Part shown: piece by piece, positions 1 to 11,656 of the stretch
Layout of the letters: every line of letters begins with the position of its first letter
How positions within the stretch are numbered: position 1 is the first letter of the stretch
Assembly: GCA_023213395.1 (NCBI GenBank)
Contig: CM041465.1
Span: forward strand, 61,139,741-61,203,740
DNA from: Cycas panzhihuaensis
Taxonomy: Eukaryota; Cycadophyta
Direction of reading: 5' to 3'
Length of the DNA stretch: 64,000 nt
Made by a program: the position numbers and the translations under genes
The notes under the pieces: model-generated
Told to the model about the DNA's origin: nothing
Databases searched by the model: none
What the model saw: the letters and a program-made list of their open reading frames with translations, nothing else

Positions 1-939
1 TTTCCTTCCTTTATGGGAAGGTGATTGATTGACTCCATAAGGATTTCTTACCAAGCAATAGCTAGGATTTTATAGAAGTGGCTAACTTCTCTATACATGT
101 AGGGTTTATTCATGGCAGAATTTCTCTAAAGAAATAATTTTATATAAGCTTGATAATTAACTTTAAAATTTACTAATCAAATCCCCAATGATTTCCAACA
201 CAAACAATATCAAGTATTTACAAGTACAAAACCATCACTTTCACCATACAAATAAAAATCAATAAGCCCATAAATTTAGATTTATGGAAATAATTTTATA
301 TGTCGTCACTTTTTCATGCATCCCAATTTCCACTTCACAAATTCATGTCAACCAATTTCTTTATAGGGTAAATGCTAGCACATAGATTTCTTCATAAAAC
401 AAAGTAAATAAATAATAATACCTAATAACAATTTATCTTGCATCATTCATAGTCATTGTCTTGGTATAACTTGAAACAACGATAGCCTTAGGGTTTCACT
501 CTTTATAAGTAGAACCTCAATTTGGTAATCGGCTCTATAGAGCCACCTCCATACATGTCAATAGCAAATTGGTTAACTTGCAAAATATTGAGCTTGACAA
601 CCAACCTACTATGATACCATATTGAATTATTTAATAAAAACCATCCAATATCAAGAACATTAAAACAAGCATCATGAATACAATAAAAATAATATTAACT
701 CATAATTAAAATGTCTACATCATAATGATAACTCCACAACAAAGATACCACAATAATCTCCATATTGAGTCAATGTTCTTTACTCTACCTTACTTATTTA
801 TATACCACAAGTGATAATGTGTAGGATGATATGTGGAATATATCAGGCTCACTAACTATTGGGTATTGTGACAACAATATTTTGGGGCTAAAATTTTGGC
901 ATGTTTTTGGCATAGTTTCCCCCCTTAATCTTTCTCGGG

Positions 940-1015
940 GGGTTCCAAGAGGGGTAGGATCCCCCCTTAGCCGGAGGATGTGGGGTGCGTGGAATGCGCC
1001 CCGCTAAGAGGGGGT
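940..1015. repeat. GC-rich imperfect inverted repeat
   Basis: A C-run followed by TTAGC near 963-971 is answered about 30 bases later by GCTAAG and a G-run. The two can pair as an imperfect stem. The island contrasts sharply with the AT-rich surroundings. It may be a fragment of a retrotransposon LTR; no function can be assigned. Confidence 0.4.
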
Positions 1016-1172
1016 TCGGGGGTGATAGCCTCTGACCTAAAAAATTAGCCATATAAAATGTAAACAGAATCAGGGTCATTTGATACAAATACCCTAGATC
1101 CTATGGTTGAGATTCATGCCTAAGATGTCCCTCTCATGTAGCCTATTTTAGGGCTTTTTTTATTATGTTGCA

Positions 1173-1228
1173 ATGTAATGTACTGTGATGAGGGTGGCAG
1201 ATGTAATATACTGTGATGAGGGTGGTGG
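1173..1228 (+). repeat. 28-bp tandem duplication
   Basis: Two adjacent 28-bp units begin at 1173 and 1201. Each carries TACTGTGATGAGGGTGG and they differ at only a few positions. It looks like a simple local duplication. Confidence 0.85.
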
Positions 1229-1322
1229 CTAATTGTTGTTCCTGAGAGTACTCTGCTACTGAGATATACTATTTCTCCATTCTACAGTAATAAAGATCAA
1301 TACCTTTCCTGTGTAGATGTTT

Positions 1323-1341
1323 CCCTAGCATACTGCTAGGG
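1323..1341. repeat. Perfect 8-bp-arm palindrome
   Basis: CCCTAGCA and TGCTAGGG are separated by three bases. No terminator or protein site can be assigned in this context. Confidence 0.7.
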
Positions 1342-1624
1342 TTTTACCATGTTATATCGGGTGCATATGTGATGTTTAGCTTGTATGCTGATGTTATTAC
1401 ATTATCTCTAATTTTAGAACTTGCATGTTAATTCTTAGTTTTGATTCCTATAACTAGTTGCAAAATAGTTTAGATCTTGTGGCAGTTTAAGATTTGGGAC
1501 CTGTATTCTCAATACTAACCTCTAATATAACTAATAATATAACACATATTAATTGGCCAATAAGTTATACATCACCTATTTGTATAAATATGTATTAAAA
1601 TAATATTTTAATATTTGACTCTCT

Positions 1625-3060
1625 AAAATCTAACAAGACTAAGTATTCTTTGCCATATGAAACATGACTATGAGGTTGCTCCAAATATGCCTCATTTTCA
1701 AGATCATTATTTAAGAAGGTGCTCTTCACATCCATTTAATACATTAGCCACTTGCATTAAGCAACTAAGGCCAATATTGATCTAATGGTGTTCATGTTTA
1801 ATATAGGTATGAAGGTATCTTCATAATTGATGTCTTCTTTTTGTCTAAATCCCTTAGCAACTAGTCAACCCTTATGACTCTTTATTCATCCATCAAGTTG
1901 AAATTTAGTTTTATACACCCATTTGCATCTTATTTCCTTCTTGTCATTAGGTAATTTTACCCAAACCCCAAGTTCCATTCTTTTTAATAGAATGGATTTT
2001 TTAATCCATATTAGCTTTTCATTTTTCATTTGTACATACCTCCTCAAAAGTAGAAGGCTTATCTACACAAAGCACTTCAGCCATAAATGCATAGTTAACA
2101 TATTGCTACGACATTTTTTATGGGTGTTTTCCTTCAATGAATTAAGTATCTTGTACAATTTGAGCATGCCATTTAGGTAACTTCTTCATAGTTGTAACTT
2201 AAATATCAATATCATGGGCGTATAATAGTTGAACAACCTCTAAAGGACTACTAGGGTCAAGTGGAGTTATTAATGAAGATGGAGTTAAATTTGACAAATA
2301 AGCAACAGGAGCAAATGATGAACATAGTATTGAAGATTATAAGGAAAGGAAATCTTCAATAATCTGTTTGTCTTTATCAAGAGGCAGATGGATGAATGCT
2401 TATTCCATCTCCTCATTATCCTCAACAAATATTATATCTCTTAAAAGATGGATTTTCTTGGCAATGGGATCAAATACTCCCTATGCTTTACTATCAATAA
2501 AGTAACCAATAAAAATATATTTTAAACTCTTATTGTCTAATTTTGGCCTTCGTTATTGGAGAATGTATATATATGCAATGCACCCAAAAGTATACAAATG
2601 GCTAACAGTTGGATTTTTACTAGACCAAGCCTCCTCTAATGTCATGTCAGTGACTATAGTAGTAGGAATCCTATTGGTGACATAGACTATTGTATAAAAT
2701 ACTTCTACCTAGTAGGAAAGTGGAAGCCCCTTTACATGTATCATGGCTTTGATTTTATTTACCAATGTCTTATTCATCCTCTTAACTACTCCATTTTGCT
2801 AAGGTGTGTATGAAGTAATGAGTTGTCTCCTAATCCCATGATCTCTGTAGAACTGGTTGAAGCCTTTTGATGCAAATACCATTGTCAGATCTTAATATTT
2901 TTATTAGTATATCTGATTTATTTTTCACAAGAAGTTTAAATACCTTGAATTCATCCAAATCTTTAAATTTATATTTGATGAAATAAATCCAAACATTGTG
3001 TGAAAAAACATCAATGAAAGTGATATAATATAGTACTCCTCCAAGAGATGGTATGGACAT
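1625..3060 (-). pseudogene. Cop1 copia fragment: reverse transcriptase start and integrase
   Basis: This is the left surviving piece of a minus-strand Ty1/copia polyprotein. From high to low coordinates it first gives an integrase core (YYITFIDVFSHNVWIYF, then LRSDNG, then a YTP-stop-QNGV box). A linker follows, then the start of reverse transcriptase (MDVKSTFLNNDLENE, near 1700-1760). The third integrase acidic residue reads Lys (VVKRMN) where the family has Glu. The fragment stops near 1625, so the catalytic YVDD box, RNase H and 3' LTR are missing. At 3060 it is cut by the GypA LTR. Cop1B (around 31260-32690) is the same family and gives the full-length reference for this piece. Confidence 0.88.
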
Positions 3061-3441
3061 TGTTAGGATACCACTCCTTAATGATGATTACACACCAATA
3101 TAATAAGCAAATAACTCCAAAAGAGCACTTGTATTGCAATACCCTTCAAGGGGGCAACCTCCCAACTACCTACAATAATAATGACATTTAAGATACCATA
3201 CTCTAAGGATTACATAACTATATATATGGATCTATGCTCACTACACAACCTCCTCTTTATGCATGTGGGATATTACATGAATATATATAGTGCTCAGTGA
3301 CCACTACACAACCTTCTACTTATGCATATAGGATATTAAGACAAGGGAAGAAGTAGAAGAAATAAAAGATATAAGGGAGAGAAGAAGTAGAAGATATAAG
3401 AGAATATAAGAGAAGGTAAGTTAGGGGTTGGATCCCTAACA
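3061..3441 (-). repeat. GypA 3' LTR (left)
   Basis: This 381-bp LTR has TGTTAGG/CCTAACA ends. The bases just right of it read, on the minus strand, as a purine-rich AAGGGGTGGA tract, the expected polypurine primer for plus-strand synthesis. The copy at 8812-9192 has the same length and scattered substitutions. The five bases left of it are GACAT; the matching right target duplication was deleted. Confidence 0.92.
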
Positions 3442-3464
3442 AAGTCCACCCCTTAAAAAATATT

Positions 3465-3645
3465 TACCCTCAAAGCTTGGTGATCTCAGGGTGTTCTAGG
3501 ATAAATTGCTCATTCTCCTAGGTTGCATCTTCTTGTTGTAGTTGTTTCTATTTGATGAGATGCTCAATGATTTCTTTGGATCATAGATGTCAAATTCTTT
3601 GATCGATGATACATTCTGGAATGAGTTGAAGTTGCCCCTCCTTAT
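3465..3645 (-). pseudogene. GypA chromodomain remnant
   Basis: Minus-strand translation gives a C-terminal tail resembling the chromodomain of plant chromoviruses: IIEHLIK, then QQEDAT, a stop where Trp is expected, then ENEQFILEHPEI. In known chromoviruses this module is thought to guide integration towards particular chromatin. The equivalent in GypA2 (about 9220-9400) keeps EDATWENE, which supports the reading. Three stops interrupt this copy. Confidence 0.7.
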
Positions 3646-3839
3646 TTAAGATAGGTAATTCTATTTGAACTTGTACTTCTTTCCTAATTACCCTCTTGAG
3701 ATATGAAATATGAAAGACATTATGGATCCTTAATAGTGGTGGTAAGTCCAAGGCATATGCAACTTCACCAATCTTCTTGAGAATTTTGTAAGGTCGATAA
3801 AATCAAGGTTATAATTTATGTTACCCATTCCATTTGAGA

Positions 3840-4720
3840 GATGCCTGATTATATGGTTGCAACCATAAGTATACCCAATCACCTAGCTGAAATGCTTGTT
3901 CACTTCACCCTTTATCTGCTTATTATTTCATTTGATTTTATGCAAGGTTTAAATTTTCCTTAAGTAGCTTAAGAATCTGTGTTGTTTATTAGATGTGGTC
4001 TTCGACTGCTTAAACCTTGGAACTAATTATGGCATAGTTCTTAAGTGTGGGTGGTTCATAGCCATATAATGCTTAGAACATAGTCATTCATGTTGATGTA
4101 TGATAGGTTGTATTATACCACCGTTATGCTAAAGGAAGCCAATGATGCCATTGCCTCTGCTTATTTAAAGCATAACAACAAAGGTATCCTTTAAGGCACT
4201 TATTAACCACCTTAGTTTGACCATCTGTTTGTAGATGATAAGATGAGCTCATTGTCAGTTTAGTACCAAGTAGATGGAAGAGTTCTATCCATAAGTTGTT
4301 GGTAAACTTGGGGTCCTGATCACTGACTATACATTTAGGCATGCCATGCAACTTGTGGATATCCTTTAAAAAGATCTCAGTAATTTGCTTTGCCTTATAT
4401 GTGGCTTGAATGCCACAAAAATAAGAATATTTAGTTAGCATATTAACAACCACTAGTATAACATCTTTCTATTCTGACTTGGGCAAACCCATAATGAAGT
4501 CCATAGAAATTTCCTCCCATCGTTGATTTGGTATGGGAAGTGGTTGCAATAATCCTAGAGACTTGATTGTTTCTGTCTTATGTCATTGACAAATTTCACA
4601 TGAGGAAACATATCCCTTTACATCTCCTTTTTATCCCTTCTAAAAGAAAGAATATTTTATGTGGTGGTATGTTCGTAGGAACCCCGAGTGACCTACTATT
4701 GGAAAGGCATGTGCATCATG
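3840..4720 (-). pseudogene. GypA integrase
   Basis: The region translates on the minus strand into a Ty3/gypsy integrase. An N-terminal His/Cys zinc-finger region (ending SSCEIC) is followed by a core beginning [10 protein letters not shown], then KCIVSDQDPKF, then TDGQTKVVNKCL. Integrase inserts the double-stranded cDNA into the chromosome using a D, D, E triad. The Asp of SDQDPKF is present, but the expected Glu of the last box reads Lys, and the VVDRLTKY motif reads VVNMLTKY. Stops interrupt the frame, including one between the zinc region and the core. The longest open piece is 4124-4453. It cannot make an active enzyme. Confidence 0.88.
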
Positions 4721-4889
4721 TAAAATTTGCTCCTTAAGGCTAGAGTGAGGGCATATATATATTTGATTCTTATACCAAAGAATACTTGAAGAGCATGTAT
4801 AATAGGTTGGATTCCCTACTTCATATTGAAGGTCTTGAATGATCTGCTTTGTAAAGGAGTCTCGATCCTATTCTTACTTGGCAACTTCC

Positions 4890-6060
4890 ATCTAAGAGGG
4901 ATTGACTGTCGTGATAGAATATAGTGTAGAGCCTTCTTCCTTATGAGATAAAGCATTAGCAGCTATATTATACTTGCCTTTTTTATATATGATTTCAAAG
5001 TCAAAAGCTTGCATTTTGGTGACCCATTTTTTTTGTTCCTCAGATGTTGTCCTTTGAGATAGGAAATATTTTAAGCTATCATGGTTAGTTTTAATTTGGA
5101 AATGTGTTCCCAATAAATATTGTTTCCATTTCCTAACTGCATAAAGAATTGCTAACATCTCCTTCTCATAGGTAGATTTGACCTATTCCTTGGGTGTAAG
5201 TTGGTGACTTTCAAAGGCCAAAGGTTTCCCTTCTTGCATTAAGACTGCTCCAATGCCTTGCCCTGATGCATCACATTCAATGGTAAAGGTCGTTGTAAAG
5301 TCTAGTGTTGCAAGGACTAGTGTGGTAGTTAAAGCTAGCTTTAGGTGTTTAAATGCTTTAGATGCCTTATCATTCCAATGAAAGGAATCCTTTTTTAACA
5401 AGTTGATTAAAGGGGAAGCAATCCCGACATAGCCCTAAATAAACTTTCGATAATATCGTGTGATTCCTAAGAATCCACGAAGGCCCTTGATGTTTTTGGG
5501 TTTAGGCGAGTTTATGATAACTGTTATTTTCTTAAGATTCACCTTGACTCCTTCTTGAGAGATAATATGGCTCAAATATTCTATTTCAATTTGCCTAAAT
5601 TGACATTTTAATTTTTTTGCACAAAGCTAGTTATTTACAAGCACCTATAATGCCTTATCAACATGTTGAAGATGGTCTTCCCATGTACGACTGAAGATTA
5701 GAATGTCATAAAAAAAGACTAACATGAACTTCCTTAAGTAAGGCTAAAAGAGTTTATTCATGAGTCCTTGAAAGGTGGATGGAGCATTAGTCAAGCTAAA
5801 TGGCATGACTAAAAATTCATAGTGACCTTCATGTGTACGAAATACAGTTTTATGAACATCCTCTTCCTTGATCCTGATTTGATGGTATCCTAACCGCAAG
5901 TCCAATGATGTGAAGAACATTACTCCATGGAGTTCATTCAAGAGTTCATTGATGACTGGTATAGGAAATTTATCCTTGATGGTCATCTTATTGAGCTTGC
6001 GATAGTCTACACATATGTGAAATGAGCCATCCTTTTTTCTTACTAAGATCACTAGGGCAA
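4890..6060 (-). pseudogene. GypA reverse transcriptase and RNase H
   Basis: Three open pieces lie in order on the minus strand. The first (5744-6052) has reverse-transcriptase blocks [20 protein letters not shown] and [15 protein letters not shown]. The catalytic box follows at 5705-5710 as F-F-Y-D, where F-F-D-D is expected, so one catalytic Asp is lost; GypA2 keeps FFDD. The second (5183-5401) holds the RNase H start (TIECDASGQGIGAVL). The third (4892-5158) holds its end (TNHDSLKYFLSQ through NALSHKEEG). The order and spacing match plant chromoviruses. Stops between the pieces make it a pseudogene. Confidence 0.92.
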
Positions 6061-6297
6061 AAAAAGTGCTTTACTTTCCCTAATAATACTAGCATTAAGG
6101 AGTTCTTAAACTAGTTTAATTTTATTCTTTTGTTGGTAGGGATATCAGTATGGTCAAATACAAGGAGGATTGCTTCTAGCTACCAGGTTAATGCTATGAT
6201 CTTGGTCACGTACTAGGGGAAGACCTTAAGGAATATCCTGAAAGACCTAGTTGTGGTGATGAAGTACCAATTTTAAGTCATTTGGTATGCCATCATC

Positions 6298-6828
6298 TTA
6301 GAGAATGTCACCTTCTGTTAGAAGTTCTTGACCTTTTAGAGCATAATATTTGGCAATGATTCTTGTACCACCCTTTTTAATGAACCTCTCCATATGGTAT
6401 GAGTTGATGATTTGGGTCAGCAGAGGAATGATCTCATTGAATTGATAGTCAATTCCTTCAGAAGTAAATTGGATGAAGAGCTCTTGCATATTTAGTTGAA
6501 TGGTCCCTAGTGGTTTGAGCCATTGTACCCCTAAAACAACATCAACTCCTCCAACAAGAATGACATACATAGAAGTAGATAGGTGATAGTCACCCATTTG
6601 CAACTTGATATTGTGACATTTTTCCCCATAAGTGAGTGTCCCTCCATTAGCCACCATAACTTGGAAATTTTTGACATGATATGGAAAACAATTGAGTTCT
6701 TTAGCAAGTTTCTGATTAATGAAATTATGGGTGCTCCCAGAATCTATAAGGATAACCACCTTCTTTTTCTTAATGTACCCAATAAGTTTGAGTGTCTGAG
6801 GGCTTCCAATTCTAGCTAGGGCATGCAC
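6298..6828 (-). pseudogene. GypA aspartic protease
   Basis: This 176-codon open piece contains the retroviral-type aspartic protease signature VVILIDSGSTHNFI with the catalytic DSG intact, followed by the LGVQWLKPLG box typical of plant gypsy proteases. The enzyme cleaves the gag-pol precursor. It is the best preserved part of GypA. It lies between a decayed gag zinc knuckle (near 6950-7000) and reverse transcriptase. It was part of a polyprotein, so the Met at its start need not be a real initiation site. Confidence 0.85.
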
Positions 6829-7890
6829 AAATATAGTAGTAGTATCTTCTTCTTCCTCCTCAGGTGGGTCACAATCATTATTTTCTGGCTCTAATGAGGC
6901 TTCCTCTACTGGTTCATCATCTTGAACATCCTCAATTATGAATAAGCATCATTCACGACACTTATGGTATTTATTCTACTTTTGGTTACAACGAAAATAT
7001 AACCCTTTCAACCATTTCTCATCCATCTCTTGGGAAGCCATTCATCGCATACCAGGAACTTGAAATTACGGTCACTTTTCTAGGAATGTTCGTTGGAGGG
7101 ATTGGGATGCCTTATTTTTTGCTTCAATATGTCAAGCAAAATTGATAGCTATAGAGATGTTATTAGGTTTTAAGAGTCACAACTCATATCTGATGTCATC
7201 TTGTAACCCACTAATGTATAACTTAAGTAATTTATTCTGACAAAGACCATCAACCCTTATGGAGAGACATTGGTATTCTATTATATAAGCTAAAACGGTC
7301 CCATCCTATCTGACTTTAGCTAATTGGTTAAAGTGGTCATGATCCCAGGTACTATCATATTGAGCTATAAGATCCTTGACAAAACCCTCCCATTGATAAC
7401 TAATCCCACCAATTATTTTCATAACCCATTGATACCATTAGTAGGGTTCAGTTTCCATGTGTAGAGAAGTAAGAGGGATCTTCTTATCTACTGGAACTTG
7501 ATGAAGAGAAAAGTATTATTCCATTTAGGTGATCCATATGTGTACATCTATGCCATTGAACTTCTTGATTTTTACCTTGGGAAGGAAGTTTAGACGAAAG
7601 CGCCTACCATCATTACCTTCATCTTCTTTAGTGAAGTGACCCCTACATATATGAGTAGTATCATCAAAGTCAATCTTTTCTTTCTTAAGAAGTTTCGTAG
7701 ATGTGAGCTCTAATATTAATGCTTCAAAATTTTCATTGAAGTCATTTTGGATTTGTAATATATCTCCTCAAAGTTATGTGACAACATCATTGAGATCTTG
7801 AGTCTAACTTGGGTTCATCTTAGGGACCATTAGTTCATAAGACCTAAGTTGAATCCTAGTTGGGAAATATGAATGAAAAGGATCTGATGG
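6829..7890 (-). pseudogene. GypA gag remnant
   Basis: The stretch upstream of protease on the minus strand is heavily decayed gag. Near 6950-7000 a LYFRCNQK-stop-NKYHKC string resembles the C-F-R-C...H-C zinc knuckle common in chromovirus gag, with its first Cys replaced by Tyr. Capsid-like residues are recognisable only by position. Gag would have formed the cytoplasmic particle that packages the element RNA. Confidence 0.6.
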
Positions 7891-7899
7891 GGTGTTTAT

Positions 7900-8811
7900 A
7901 GACTATTATCCCTAATATTATATAATGAGGCAATATGAATTTTTTTTTTTTTATTACTTTATTACTTTTTTTCTTTTTTTCTTTTTGCCTTTTTTTTACT
8001 TTTTATTTTTTACATTTTACTTTTTTATTTTTTACTTTTTGCTTCTTTTTTATTTTTTTCTTTTTTAGTCACTGGGTGGTTGACTGACTATGTACATATT
8101 AGTTGATGATAAATTAGCTAGACACACTAGATTTAACAAATTGATGATGACTGACTCACTGACCAACTAAGTGTGCACAAACCACTAATAGAATGACCAA
8201 GTACGCTAGATATGGGCTTGTCTAGTTTGTAGGCCCTCTAACATACTAATCCCAGTTATAAATAGTATCAACTTACAAAGACAAACACTCTACTCTATAG
8301 TTGTATTATCCCATCTCTAGGGTACGTGGTGAGTAACTTCTTAGGGCCAACCACTCACCGGTGCACTACAAATTACAAATAGTCAATAGGCTTCCTATGA
8401 TTACCTATACTAGGAAGGCCTATCTAGTGGGTCCTCTTATATAGCCATAAGTACATCGAGGCATAATTCCATAGCCGAGTTCTGTCTAAGGCTTGATTCA
8501 AGAGTGTGATCTCTAGTCCTTAATGCAAGGGATGGAAAATCCATAATGCGCTTAGCCCAAAATGACAAATCTTCATGATATTTATAGACCCCCAGCATAG
8601 GGTCTCTATCTAAATGCAAAAGAAAACTACCTGATGGTAGTGTTAGGGTAGATGCCTGATTGTAGTGTTATCTACCCCTAAAAAGTAAAGTAACTAAATG
8701 AAACTTAAATCAGAATAGGTACTAATGAGAAAAAATTGTTGGAAAAAAAAATTGATTATTTAGTACCTTTGACTCTCCCACAAGGAATAGATTGACTACT
8801 CTGATACTAAT
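7900..8811 (-). other. GypA 5' leader with T-rich tract and primer-binding site
   Basis: This noncoding stretch lies between the right LTR and gag. It contains a long T-rich low-complexity tract (about 7930-8070). At its right edge, next to the LTR, the minus strand reads TAGTATCAGAG, one base from the TGGTATCAGAG complementary to initiator Met-tRNA used as primer by many plant LTR elements. Short frames here carry no motifs. Confidence 0.65.
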
Positions 8812-9192
8812 TGTTAGGATACCACTCTTTAATGATAATTGCACACTAATATAATAAGCAAAAAACTCCAAAAGAGCACTTGTATTGCAATACCCTTTAA
8901 GGGGGTAACCTCCCAATTACATGCAATAATAATTATATTTATGATACCATACTCTAAGGATTACATAAATATATATATGGCTCTATGCTCACTACACAAC
9001 CTCCTCCTTATGCATGTGGGATATTACATAAATATATATAGTACTCAGTGACCACTACATAACCTTTTACTTATGCATGTGGGATATTAAGAAAAGGGAA
9101 GAAGTAGAAGAAATAAAAGATATAAGAGAGAGAAGAAGTAGAAGATATAAAAGAATATAAGAGAATGTAAGTTAGGGGTTGGATCCCTAACA
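8812..9192 (-). repeat. GypA shared middle LTR
   Basis: This second 381-bp LTR has TGTTAGG/CCTAACA ends. To its left is a primer-binding site, so it is the 5' LTR of GypA. To its right the minus strand reads AAGGGGGAGACTT, a polypurine tract, so it is also the 3' LTR of the partial GypA2. One LTR serving both units is the mark of a tandem array. Confidence 0.92.
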
Positions 9193-9219
9193 AAGTCTCC
9201 CCCTTAAAAAAACTTTGCC

Positions 9220-10420
9220 CTCAAAGCTTGGTGATCTCAAGGCGCTCTAGGATAAATTACTCATTCTCCCAGGTTGCATCTTCTCACGGTAGTTGTCTCC
9301 ATTTGATGAGATACTCAATGATTTCTGTGGATCGTAGATGTCAAATTCTTCAGTCGATGATACATTCTAGAATGATAATTCTGTTTAAACTTATAATTGT
9401 TGCCCAATTATCCTCTTGAGACATGAAACATGAAAGACATTATGGATCCTTGATAGTAGTGGTAAGTCCAAGGCATATGCAACTTCACTAATCCTCTTAA
9501 GAATTTTGTAAGGCCCATAAAATCGATGTTATAATTTATGTTGCCCATTCCATTTGAGAGATGCTTGCTTATATAGTTGCAACTGTAAGTATACCCAATC
9601 ACCTAGCTAAAATGATCATTCACTTCACTCTTTATCTGTTTGTTGTTTCATCTAATTTTGTGCAAGGTTCAAATTTTCCTTAAGTAGCTTAAGAATCTCT
9701 GTTATTTGTTGGATGTGGTCTTTGACTGATTGAACCTTGGCACTGATTATGGTATAATTCTTAAGTGTGGGTGGTTCATAGCCATATAATGCTTGGAATA
9801 GAGTCATTCCTATTGATGCATGATAGGTTGTATTACACCACCATTCTACTAAAGGAAGCCAATGATGCCACTGCCCCTACTTATCTGAAGCATAACAATG
9901 AAGGTATCCTTCAAGGCACTTATTAACCACCTTAGTTTGACCATCTGTTTATGGATGGTAGGATGAGCTCATTGTCAGTTTAGTACCAAGTAGATGGAAG
10001 AGTTCTGTCTAGAAGTTACTGGCAAACTTGGGGTCTCGATCACTGACTATGCATTTATGCATGCCATGCAACCTATGTATATCCTTTAAAACGATCTCAA
10101 TAATTTGATTTGCCTTATATGTGGCTTGAATGCCACAAAAATGAGCATATTTAGTTAGCCTATCAACAACCATTAGTATAGCATCTTTTCCTTCTGAGTT
10201 GGGTAAACCCACAATGAAGTCCATAGAAATTTCTTCCCATTGTTGATTTGGTATGGGAAGGGGTTGCAACAATCCTAGAGACTTGATTGTTTCTGTCTTA
10301 TGTTGTTGATAAATTTCACATGAGGAAACATATATCCTTACATCTCCTTTTTATTCCTTCCAAAAGAAAGATTGTTTTATGTGGTGGTATGTTCGTAGGA
10401 ACCCTGAGTGACCTTCTATT
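9220..10420 (-). pseudogene. GypA2 chromodomain and integrase
   Basis: On the minus strand the integrase core begins [15 protein letters not shown], with VVDRLTKYAHF and KCIVSDRDPKF both intact (open piece 10009-10272). The last box reads DGQTKVVNKCLEG, so the usual catalytic Glu is Lys as in GypA. That shared change predates the two units or was present in their source. The chromodomain tail (about 9225-9400) reads EYLIKW and EDATWENE with stops beside them. It is better preserved than GypA but still broken by several stops. Confidence 0.87.
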
Positions 10421-10587
10421 GGAAAGGCATGTGCATCATGTAAAATTTTCTCCTTAAGGCTAAAGTGAGGGCATATATATATTTGATTCTTATACCAGAG
10501 AATATTTGAAGACCATGTATAATGAGTTGAATGCCCTACTCCAGCTTAAAGGTCTTGAATGATCTGCTTTGTAAAGGAGTCATGATC

Positions 10588-11656
10588 CTATTCTTGCTTG
10601 GCGATCGCCATCCAAGAGGGATTGATTATTGTGATAGAATATTGTGTAGAGCCTTCTTCCTTACGAGATAAAGCATCAGTAGCTATATTATCCTTGCCTT
10701 TTTTATATATGATTTCAAAGTTAAAAGCTTTCATTTTGGTGACCCATTTTTGTTGTTCCTCAGATGCTGTCCTTTGAGATAGGAAATATTTTAAGCTATC
10801 ATGGTCTATTTTAATTTGTAAATGTGTTTCCAATGAATATTGTCACCATTTCCTAACTGCATGAAGAATTGCTAACATCTCCTTCTCATAGGTAGATTTG
10901 ACCTATTCCTTGGGTGTAAGTTGACGACTTTCAAAGGCCAAAGGTTTCCCTTCTTGCATTAAGATTGCTCCAATGCCTTGCCCTAATGCATCACATTCAA
11001 TGGTGAAGGTCTTTGTGAAGTCTGGTGTTGTAAAGACTGGTATGGTAGTTAAAGCCAGCTTTAGGTGTTCAAATGCTTCAAAGGCCTTATCATTCCATTA
11101 AAATGATTCATTTTTTAACAAGATGGTTAAAGGGGAAGCAATCCTTGCATAACCCTGAACAAACTTTTGATAATATCCTATGATTCTTAAGAATCCATAA
11201 AGGCCCTTGATGTTTTTGGGTTTAGGCTAGTTTGTCATAACTACTATTTTCTTAAGATTCACCTTGACTCCTTCTTGAGAGATAATATGGCCCAAATATT
11301 CTATTTCTATTTTCCCAAATTAACATTTTAATTTTTTTGCATAAAGCTAGTTGTCTACATGCACATGTAATGCCTTATCAATATATTGAAGATGGTCTTC
11401 CCACGTACGACTAAAGATCAGAATGTCATCAAAAAAGACTAATATGAACTTCCTTAAGTAAGGCCGAAAGAGTTTATTCATGAGTCCTTGAAAGGTGGAT
11501 GGAGCATTAGTCAAGTCAAATGGCATGAATAAAAATTCATAGTGACCTTTATGTGTATGAAATGTAGTTTTATGAATATCCTCTACCTTGATCCTGATTT
11601 GATGGTATCCTAACTGCAAGTCCAATGATGTGAAGAACATTGCTCCATGGAGTTCA
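10588..11656 (-). pseudogene. GypA2 RNase H and partial reverse transcriptase
   Basis: The piece 11347-11656 carries [15 protein letters not shown], a [13 protein letters not shown] block and the catalytic box [11 protein letters not shown] with both Asp intact (11425-11430). RNase H follows at lower coordinates; its last part (10588-10833) reads IDHDSLKYFLSQ through TDALSRKEEG. The N-terminal fingers are missing because the unit breaks at 11656. Open reading runs past that point by chance into Cop1 sequence to 11679. Confidence 0.9.

Larger units (their letters stand above)
1..1624. other. AT-rich unassigned sequence
   Basis: I see no convincing gene here. Every reading frame is short and without family motifs. 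The stretch holds a GC-rich island near 940-1015, a two-unit tandem repeat at 1173-1228 and a small palindrome at 1323-1341, listed separately. A TGGTATCA-like string on the minus strand near 615-622 could be a decayed retrotransposon primer site, but no matching LTR is visible. It is probably old, unrecognisable retroelement sequence. Confidence 0.5.
3061..9192 (-). mobile_element. GypA, chromodomain-type Ty3/gypsy element, LTR to LTR
   Basis: This minus-strand gypsy unit is bounded by two 381-bp direct LTRs (3061-3441 and 8812-9192) that both begin TGTTAGG and end CCTAACA. Reading on the minus strand, it runs leader, gag, protease, reverse transcriptase, RNase H, integrase and chromodomain, the chromovirus order. 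Many in-frame stops and several lost catalytic residues show it is dead. It sits inside Cop1 at 3060. Directly right of 9192 a second partial copy of the same internal region begins without a break, so this is the left unit of a tandem pair and not a simple insertion. Confidence 0.9.
9193..11656 (-). mobile_element. GypA2, truncated second unit of the GypA tandem
   Basis: The sequence right of the middle LTR repeats that right of the left LTR with only scattered substitutions: polypurine tract, chromodomain, integrase, RNase H and part of reverse transcriptase. It ends abruptly at about 11656, inside the reverse-transcriptase block just upstream of TSLDL, where Cop1 sequence resumes. Protease, gag, leader and the outer LTR are absent, so the right end was lost by deletion. 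Confidence 0.9.

Noticed and set aside
600-640. Minus-strand TGGTATCATAG string as a retrotransposon primer-binding site
   Set aside because: No LTR edge, no second LTR copy and no nearby gag were found. It is kept only as a note.
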